Below, in pieces: positions 56,815 to 64,000 of a stretch of DNA of 64,000 bases. The stretch is from the NCBI GenBank assembly GCA_022494885.1, contig JAGVSM010002373.1:171982-235981 (forward strand). Reading direction: 5' to 3'. Origin of the DNA: Micrasema longulum. Its lineage: Eukaryota; Arthropoda; Insecta; Trichoptera; Brachycentridae. The position numbers and the translations under genes were made by a program. Numbering within the stretch: position 1 is the stretch's first letter; the number at the start of each line of letters is the position of its first letter. The notes beneath the pieces were generated by a model, which was not told the origin of the DNA, did not search any database, and saw nothing but the letters and a program-made list of their open reading frames with translations.

Positions 56815-57610
56815 TATAAAATGCCATTTTTGTAATATAATACCCCAAGGGTGCTTCACGAAGTGATTCTATAAAGACATAAATTTAATTTTAACTTTTT
56901 TAATTTGAGATTTAAGAAAAACCATGTACTTAGTCACCACATGCTAAGGATTTATTCAAATGATTTAGAAAACAAGTATTTTATGTTTTTTCCGAAACAT
57001 CACTTCACTTTACAGTTTCACACCTCTGCTGGGAGAGCATTCCATGCCGTAGGGCCTGCGACCGCAAATGCGCGTTCGCCGAATTTAGTGCGGCGTTTGC
57101 GTAGAGGTATAGTAACTTTTCTTTTCGACGTAGATCTAGCTGATCTAAGCGTAAGACGTCTGTCAGCTAGTTCATCTGGAATGCAGAGTTCACTTAGATA
57201 TTCTGGAGCAGAGTTGTGCAGTGACTTACACATACGCCAACAGAGTTTGTATTCCACCCCCTGTGAAAAACGTAGCCAGTGTAATTCCCGAAGTAGTGGA
57301 GTGATATGACTGAACTTAGATTCCAAAAATAAGTCTCGCTGTGGCATTCAATTGTAAGCGATTCATTTTATTCATTGATAGACCTGCGTAGATAAAATTA
57401 CAATAATCGAATATAAACACTTCAAACGCATTTATTAATTGATGGGCGGCATCAACTGGCAAACTTTTACTTATGAATTTAGTCTGTCTTAGTTGGTAAC
57501 AGCTTGAACTTATTATGCAATCAATCCTAAAGTAAAAACAATTTGTTTTTCCCATTTTGAAAAGAAAAACGAAACAATTCTTTAAAACTGTAATTATTAG
57601 AACACACATA
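56815..57610 (-). mobile_element. L2-like retrotransposon 3' fragment, longer copy
   Basis: Minus-strand frames: LINAFEVFIFDYCNFIYAGL, MNRLQLNATARLIFG, then KFSHITPLLRELHWL, RMCKSLHNSAPEYLSEL, DELADRRLTLRSAR and ERAFAVAGPTAWNALP. This series (DYCN, LQ..NAAARL, HITP.L..LHWLP, AF.VA.P..WN.LP) is the C-terminal tail of L2-type elements. One frameshift near 57330. The 3' untranslated part runs to about 56815 and matches the 15.6 kb copy. Confidence 0.85.
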
Positions 57611-57619
57611 ATAATATGT

Positions 57620-58405
57620 TTATTTGTACCCTATTTCAAGATTTAAAATAAAATAAAATACATAATAACATTAAAAAAAAACAATGAATTTTTTTGTAGT
57701 GCAAATAATTGATAGCCTAAAGTTATCAGATTTATTGCGATTCAGTGAGAAAAGATAGAACAATTTAGATTATTTTCCTGTAACTTAAAATGTTTGATTA
57801 TTATTTACAAACTTCGCTTAGTCGTCGTTCAACCTCATTTTTAACATGGAATTTAATTCCATTTCATGTTTGACTGTACTCTTCAATGAAATAAATAAAT
57901 TTATTAATAACATTTAGTTGTATCACCACACAATCAAATGTTCGTTATGTTATTTTGTTCAAGAAAAAATATTTGAATAAATGATCAGGCAGGAAAAAGA
58001 TTTCTCATGGAAAAGGAGGCTATCGTGATAAATAACGTACTTAGCAACGCTTGTATTTATAAGTAAAATGGTTAAAAACATCAAGCTCTAAGACAAGGTT
58101 TTACAATAATACATATTGAAGTTAATGCTACTAGAGTCCTGATTACAAAAGAAAGATTATGAAGTCATATTCAATTCCCTACAAAGTTATTTTTGCAGTC
58201 AGTAAAACATTTTTTTTTGTCACAAAAGCAAATTGTCACGCAAAATACCGAAAGGAGCATTTTGGCAAGAAACGATAGATTGCGGAATAAAATAAAAGTT
58301 TTAATGTAACAGTGCCATGGATAAATAAGAATTTATTCGTTTTTACATTCTTCCATTTATCTGTGCAATTAAATTGTTAAATATTTCAAGGAAAGTAATT
58401 TGGCT
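57620..58405. other. No gene seen
   Basis: AT-rich, no supported feature. Confidence 0.5.
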
Positions 58406-58410
58406 GAATG

Positions 58411-58527
58411 ACCCACGTCGAGTGGGTGACAAAATATCTCGTCTTTCCAGCATTAGTTCCTAGACCGGTAATGCTCAGCGCGGTTCTCCGGACGAAATAG
58501 CCTTATGCTGGAAAGATGCCACCCACT
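58411..58527. repeat. Nested-hairpin element, GC-rich
   Basis: Inverted arms AGTGGGTG (58421) with CACCCACT (58520), and CTTTCCAGCAT (58443) with ATGCTGGAAAG (58505). Inside lies GCATTA (58451) with TAATGC (58469). The left foot can also form ACCCAC/GTGGGT. Either a small foldback element or a structured RNA. No ORF. Confidence 0.55.
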
Positions 58528-58529
58528 AC

Positions 58530-59570
58530 ACAATAGTCAATTGAGCATTTTGATCGCATACTGCTATTCTTGAAAACCCTCCGACAATTTAAGTACAAAG
58601 ACAAATGAGAAAGTGGCAACACTAACAAATTCGTATATTTATATGGGTCTCCTGGTCTCCTGCTACACGTAAACCATTATTGTTTGTTGTCTGACTTCTT
58701 CCGTTAAATATTTTGTGTATGGAATATTATAAAAAAAAATATGTTTTACCGAGACACTGCAACATTGATAATTATTATTTGCCTTTGACATAACACACAT
58801 CTACGTGTTAGAAATATTTCATATTTGAATAATGGATTTTAAAAACAAATTGTATAATAAATATCTCAAATACGTATTTTGACATAAAGAAGTGATAAAA
58901 TAATTTTGAAATCATGTTTCTAGTGAAACTTCATTTTTTTTTTTTTAACTCCCAGGAGCTACAACAAACTCATTTTGGGATAAAATAATATTTACATAAA
59001 GGTATTGTAATAGTAATAATATATTAACAAGTAATAATATGTACATAAAACTGAAATAAGATAACAAGCAAGTATATAATACAAAGAAATTGAAACAACT
59101 CATAATAAAAGTTAATATTAAACATTTGCATGTAGTAAAGAAGAAATATCCGAGGAAAAAGAAGAACTTAAAAGTAAATTTTACCTTCCGCGTACCTCCT
59201 CAAATACTAATTTTTTTAATGATTATAGTCATTTTTTGACGTTCTAAAGGACTCTGGTAGCCTGTTGTACTCACTACGAGCAAGGTACAGCAGAGACCTT
59301 AGACCATACCTTGTCGTGCGTGATCCAGGTAGTGAATATTTTGACTATGTCACGTATTATACTGGCGGACGTCATGATTTAAAGTATAGCCAATATTAGT
59401 AAGAGAATCTTTATTTACACGTTGAAGCGCCGTTTTTTCAATCTCATAATACGGTTTGACCAAAAATGGGAGAATGTCAGTAAGTTTGTAAATGCCTTTG
59501 ACATGCGTTTCCATTTATAATGGATTAAAAATAAGAACAGTTATATTTGTTGTACATTTGTTGATACATC
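58530..59570. other. No gene seen
   Basis: AT-rich. A slightly GC-richer stretch near 59240-59360 is not open. Confidence 0.5.
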
Positions 59571-59574
59571 ATCA

Positions 59575-60200
59575 TCATGTATCTTTATAACTCGTTGGTG
59601 CGAAGTAGACTCGAGAGTGGCTCGATGATTTGGGGACCGTGTGAGTTGAAGTACTCTCTTATGGTGGAGCGGGTTCAGAAGAAATTTCTTCGGTTTCTCT
59701 ACATGAGGGAGTGCGGATATTATTCATGGCTTTATCCTACTGAGTTTCTCCAGGGTATGTTTGGTTACAGCAGTTTGAATACTAGAAGGAATGTGTATTT
59801 AACAACGCACTTCTTTCGATTGTTGTGCAGTATTATTGACAACTCTGAAATTATGCGGAGCATTAGCTTTTATATTCCTGATAATTACCTTAGACAGCGT
59901 CAACATAGACTTTTCACATTCCAATATACAGGACCAACCTGCCAATGGTTATGCCTGTTGGAAGGGCTATCTCTATGTTGAACAATATCACTTTGGACAT
60001 TGACACTTTTCACGTCTCTGAGGGAGTTTTTCGTTACAAGATTCTCTTACTTTTTTAACGTATTATTCTTTGGATATTGTGTATACTAATGTGTTTTTTT
60101 TACATATACCTAATTTTACCTAATTATTTCCATATGTATGAATTAAGATATTTTATTTTGTAATCTACATATATATGAATAAATAAATGATAAATGATAA
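59575..60200 (+). mobile_element. Jockey/CR1-like element, 3' fragment B
   Basis: LYNSLVRSRLESGSMIWGP, VERVQKKFLRFLYMRECGYY and YIPDNYLRQRQHRLF, then a frameshift near 59915 into VGRAISMLNNI-type sequence. Tail ATGATAAATGATAAAATG near 60185-60205. Nearest relative is 32085-32735. Confidence 0.8.
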
Positions 60201-60274
60201 AATGATAAATCATAACATTGATCATTGATTTAAATTTTAAGTTAAAATACAACAATAATACCTACTCGTCATTC

Positions 60275-60470
60275 GAACATGAATGCCTAGCGTTTTACAA
60301 GAAAGAAGTTTGATAGCTGAAGTTGCGATGTCGCATTTGATTGTCAATATCAAGTGCTTTAGGGCACTCGAGATTAATTCGATTGAATTTCGATCGACTG
60401 CATTCGTATGGGTGGTTCAAGAATATTGTCACACGTCGAATTAGGGAAGTCGCATACGATTTTAAACAAA
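60275..60470 (+). repeat. Dispersed repeat family J, copy 2
   Basis: AAGTTTGATAGCTGAAGTT, AGGGCACTCGAGAT and AGGGAAGTCGCATACGATT align with 34585-34790. Confidence 0.65.
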
Positions 60471-60739
60471 AATGAGTCCAGCACAAGGCCCCAGGCCCAT
60501 TAGGTCCAAAACGTCACGTCACGCGTCGATAAAGTATCGTTTACTCGTAGATAATACAAAATACAATGTTGTCTTATCCCAGCTTCGTGAACAGCCTTGA
60601 CCATACAGAACAGAACGCTGGGACGATACGAAAATTTGACGGCAGTTCATACCCGAGCGCGCGTTCATGAAAATAAAAAAGATATTTTATGCCAAGATGT
60701 ATTGAAACTATTAAAAAACTAACTAAATAATAAACGTGT

Positions 60740-61020
60740 TTTTTTTTCTGCCTTCATTTTCGCAGGAAAATTACGCAGGAGTGATGTGCACGCGTTGAAC
60801 AAATCGCTATTGTCATATGGTCCTGTCCGTGCACGTTCACACAAAGACAATGCGGCCGCGCGCGGTGGGAGTAGTAATCATTTTTCCGCGGAAACAGCTT
60901 GCCGGTCTATTTCGGTGGCAATGTCTTGGAACGATGTTTTATCCTACAAATTGCTGCTTACACATGGACAATTCAGTCCTAGGACAAAAAGACTGAATTG
61001 TTCAAGTGTAAACGGGGTTT
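60740..61020. mobile_element. GC-rich fragment with a 19-bp hairpin at its right end
   Basis: CATGCGGCC-type GC-rich sequence (GGCCGCGCGCGG near 60850), ending in an inverted repeat: 60960-60978 with 60991-61009 (17 of 19 pairs; core ACAATTCAGTC). Possibly the end of a DNA element. The 78-codon frame here has no domain. Confidence 0.4.
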
Positions 61021-61384
61021 AAGAATTGTATTTCAATCACGGAATAACGAAGAAATGCTATTGGAACTAAAGTTAACAAAATAATACCCGAGGATTTTGT
61101 CAATCTTAGGGTTTTATAAAACTTATTGTTGAAAACCATAACATTTTTTTTTTAAACGAAACATTCAAAGAAATTGCGTAAAATCGTTTTTTTAAATGAA
61201 ATATATGGCGTTTATTGCTCTGTAATAAAATAAAATATTGACAAAAAAAAAGTTCCAGAAGAAAAATATATAGTTGGAATACGAAGATAGTTAAAACACT
61301 TATGACAAAATTAATAAAAACATATACATTTTTACTATACACCGAGATCAAGTAAATATGTTTGCAAATGCTAAGGGGTCTTAC

Positions 61385-61539
61385 TTGTTGTAAAGGACGA
61401 TGTCTGGTCTCCAGATGTGATCTGATGGAACATGGAGCATATGAACCCCTCCATATTCTTTGGGCTCCCAGCGAAGTTTGTAGTCGTACCAAGATTGCTC
61501 TACCCAAAGATTCGTGGTCATTATTTGGTTCTTAAGATT
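61385..61539 (-). CDS. Nicotinic acetylcholine receptor alpha-type subunit, one internal exon
   Basis: Exon of 155 bp between acceptor TTTATTTCCAG and donor GTAAG, encoding [42 protein letters not shown] and RPDIVLYNN. This is part of the extracellular ligand-binding domain of a cys-loop receptor: the WVEQ segment is loop D of the binding site, and [11 protein letters not shown] leads into loop A. The exon ends in phase 2 after LYNN, the usual receptor exon boundary. The wording fits the insect alpha1-alpha4 group, nearest to alpha2/alpha4 from memory; the subunit is not settled. The product is a subunit of the pentameric cation channel at cholinergic synapses and a neonicotinoid target. Neighbouring exons were not found in the window, so the introns are long. 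Confidence 0.9.
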
Positions 61540-61899
61540 CTGGAAATAAAAAAATAATCTTATTAATATTAGGGCCCAAAATACAAAATATAATTATATT
61601 TTACTTTATTTTTGGGTGTAGCCACTCCATTAGTCCAAAGACACGGTAAAAAGAGGCAAATGAATTATTTTGTCTCAAAGTCAATGAAAAAATCAGTTAC
61701 GTTTTGATAGAAAAAAATGAATTTTAAGAAGAAAAAAAAAGAGAAAAATTATAAAACTTTCAAAGCATCCTATTATATAATATCGTTCAGATTCCTTTCT
61801 GGTCCTTTTAGATATCCATTTATGGATCAAAAAAACAAAAAAAAGAATAACTTAAAAACTAGCAGGCAATAGTTGGCTGTCACCGACTGGTACATGTTA

Positions 61900-62340
61900 G
61901 AAAATTCAGTCCTTCGGGCCCAATGTTATCGGCCTTAAAGGGTTTAGTTGATCGGCCCTCCGGGCTTTGGTTGTTTAAGAACTGAAGCACAATTTGTTGT
62001 TGTTTAGAGTAATCTGAATGTAGGTAATAAATAATAATCTGTCACTTAAAATAATGCTACCAAAGCTACACTAATTAAACAAATAAATAAAATATCCATA
62101 CAAAAAGTTGTATTATTGATGGATTAAAATTGAACAATGAAGATTCTGTAATTTTAAATAATACCAGTAAGCGTTGATGTATGTAACATGCTTATTAATT
62201 CGGCACGTTGGGTTTAATTGAATCTGTTATCTTTGCCTGATGAAATCGGCCTTACAGGCATTAATAAATCTGTCCTCTCGGTCTTATTAAATCAGCCTTA
62301 CGGGTTTCAGTTGATCGGTTTTTAGGCCTCGGTCAATTAC
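61900..62340. repeat. Cluster of short degenerate ATCGGCCTTACGGGCTT motifs
   Basis: At least seven imperfect units: 61907, 61928, 61950, 62244, 62267, 62290, 62313. Each pairs a GGCC/GTCC half with a GGGC/GGCC half around a short loop, so each could form a small hairpin. Spacing is about 22 bp inside two groups, which are separated by some 275 bp of AT-rich DNA. Confidence 0.55.
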
Positions 62341-62419
62341 GATATCGGATGCACTATATCCATAATCCAATTTAAAGTCAATACCAACGTATTTGTAAAG
62401 CACCCCTACGGGATTATAT

Positions 62420-63545
62420 AAAAAAATGACGTTGTATTATTTCCATACATGTCACTAAAAGTTAAATTTATTAAATCTTTAAGAGCAACTTTTGTGTCTA
62501 TGCTTCAATGTTCAGAATGAGTTAATTAGTAAATTCATCATATAACTTGAAATTATTTGGGATAGATATTCCATTTTAGTAGATTTTTTCGCAACTAAAA
62601 CAGTGTGGTATGAAGGAGGATTGGCATGGTTTAGTTCGAAGTCTTGTTTATCGTGTTTATGAATTTATTGTATACCATTATTTTCCAAGAAATACATAAA
62701 GTAAAAAAAATAAATAGTTATTTATAATATTGCGCTGGCAATATTTGTTAAGCAACATTTTTGTATAAATTAATGACATGGTTTAAAAAATGTACCTTTT
62801 GATATTGATTATTTTATTGATAACAGAAGGAAAATATACTTTTTTATTTTTAATAATATTTAAATATATTTTGGAGGAGCGCGATGTCATAAAGCATCCT
62901 CTCGCAACAGTAATTTATGAAAAAATGTATGAATTTTGCAAAAAATTTACACTACAGTTTATAAACAATACCATAACAATATATATTTTTTAACGTATGT
63001 ATAGCATTTTGGCTGGGTTATTTCTGGTACCCTCCCAAGAACTCGATGTTTTTTTTCACGATCGGGCTAGGAAAGGTTAGTTTTAGGTCCTGTCAACTAA
63101 GATTCCGACGAACTCAAAATGTGGTTCAACTAATTAACATTTGAAGGCTATTCATAAAAAGCTGTATTTATTCGTATTAAAAAAAAGTCAGTATTATGCG
63201 ATTTATACAAAAAATTAAGTTATGAACTGGGTCAAATTTCAAAACTTTGTTGAACATTTAAGAATATCAGTAAAGAAAACTGAACCCAAATACATTTTAT
63301 CTTTGTGTACACAGCTTCCTCCGTGAAGCAACACAGCATTTTTCAAAAAACCTTTAACAACGAAAAAACGTTAATCTAGGTATGCATATGTATTGTTTAA
63401 AAAAACTGATAAATATGCAAAGTTGATTTTCTATAAAATTATATGGATTGAGCAATATCATACTTTAATATTAACAAAGGTTTTTTAAACGACTTTATGA
63501 AATGACAAAATAAAACAATTGGAAACTTAAAAAATCTTTATAACC
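62420..63545. other. No gene seen
   Basis: AT-rich; a short open frame at 62790-62993 has no domain. Confidence 0.5.
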
Positions 63546-63564
63546 CGCGTTCATTTATCGTGCT

Positions 63565-64000
63565 GAGTCATATTATGACAATGTTAATTATTGCCGTTTG
63601 CCGAGTGTAGAGAATTTTCTTGCCATTCCATATGCCAATGTTAATAATTATTGCCGTTGGCCAAGTGTTGAGTGTGTTCTTGCTAAGCCATATGCTAATG
63701 TTAATTATTGCCGTTTGCCGAGTGTAGAGAATTTTCTTGCCATTCCATATACCAATGTTAATAATTATTACCGTTGGCCAAGTGTTGAGTGTGTTCTTGC
63801 TAAGCCATATGCTAATGTTAATTATTGCCGTTTGCCGAGTGTAGAGAATTTTCTTGCCATTCCATATGCCAATGTGAATAATTATTGCCGTTGGCCAAGT
63901 GTTGAGTGTGTTCTTGCTAAGCCATATGCTAATGTTAATTATTGCCGTTTGCCGAGTGTCGAGTGTTGAGTATTTTCTTGCTTATTCATATGCCAATGTT
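63565..64000 (+). repeat. 117-bp higher-order tandem repeat, open in one frame, runs off the window
   Basis: Period 117 bp (unit starts 63594, 63711, 63828, 63945), made of two related halves encoding RLPSVENFLAIPYANVNNYC and RWPSVECVLAKPYANVNYC. 117 is 39 codons, and the frame is open from 63598 to about 63969. The units differ by only a few bases. A degenerate half-unit precedes the array after an in-frame TAA. There is no signal peptide or clear start, so this may be a minisatellite with a chance open frame or an exon of a repetitive protein. Confidence 0.8.

Noticed and set aside
61385..61539. Assignment to a named subunit such as alpha4
   Set aside because: One exon from memory cannot separate alpha2 from alpha4; neighbouring exons are outside or not visible.
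62790..62993. 67-codon open frame with hydrophobic start
   Set aside because: Composition follows AT bias; no homology seen.
63594..64000. CRISPR array
   Set aside because: Tandem repeat without unique spacers, in a eukaryotic context.

Overview
The window is AT-rich eukaryotic DNA dominated by decayed transposable elements, with only a few host exons. It has spliced genes with GT-AG introns, a nicotinic acetylcholine receptor exon of insect type, and RTE, jockey/CR1-like, L2-like and Penelope-like retroelements plus tRNA-derived SINEs. This points to an insect. A moth or butterfly is my best guess, from the general look of the repeats, and is inference only.

Host genes, all on the minus strand: (1) a two-exon secreted-protein gene at 37.8-39.4 kb (334 aa; a signal peptide on its own small exon, then a low-complexity region with a 15-residue repeat); (2) a four-exon secreted-protein gene at 45.0-50.0 kb (298 aa; again the signal peptide on its own exon, then helical, Cys-containing exons); (3) one internal exon of a nicotinic acetylcholine receptor alpha-type subunit at 61.4-61.5 kb. 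Genes 1 and 2 share the same start: a TATA box about 60-80 bp before the ATG, a 14-15 codon signal-peptide exon ending in Gln, and a phase-0 intron. I do not recognise either family. The assembled models have no internal stops and good splice sites.

Mobile DNA fills most of the rest. A nearly complete jockey/CR1-like non-LTR element (about 3.8 kb, minus strand, 21.84-25.63 kb) lies between two pieces of an older RTE copy. Its ORF1 and ORF2 are in one frame, separated only by TGA followed by CTAG, and ORF2 has no usable ATG before its endonuclease domain. Two related 3' fragments lie at 32.1-32.7 and 59.6-60.2 kb. Other retroelement remains are an RTE family with short tandem-repeat tails (3.8, 21.3/25.6, 40.4, 53.0/53.8 kb), a second RTE-like type at 52.6 kb, L2-like fragments (15.6-16.3 and 56.8-57.6 kb), other RT fragments (27, 43, 48, 50.6 and 52 kb) and a Penelope-like GIY-YIG endonuclease remnant (43.3-43.8 kb).

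Short repeats include at least three tRNA-like SINE families, a 650-700 bp repeat with three copies, and a very frequent 170-230 bp family with about a dozen copies, one of them flanked by a perfect 13-bp direct repeat. A repeat found at 0.1, 15.8, 31.9 and 33.1 kb carries what reads as a hammerhead ribozyme core. There are also foldback elements (0.5, 15.2, 58.4, 61.0 kb), a 554-bp stretch with no G on the plus strand (41.9-42.5 kb), a heptanucleotide array (29.0 kb) and a 117-bp higher-order tandem repeat that stays open in one frame and runs to the right edge (63.55-64.0 kb).

The main candidates for new biology are the hammerhead-bearing repeat family, the possible stop-codon readthrough in the jockey-like element, and the two secreted-protein genes with matching first exons.
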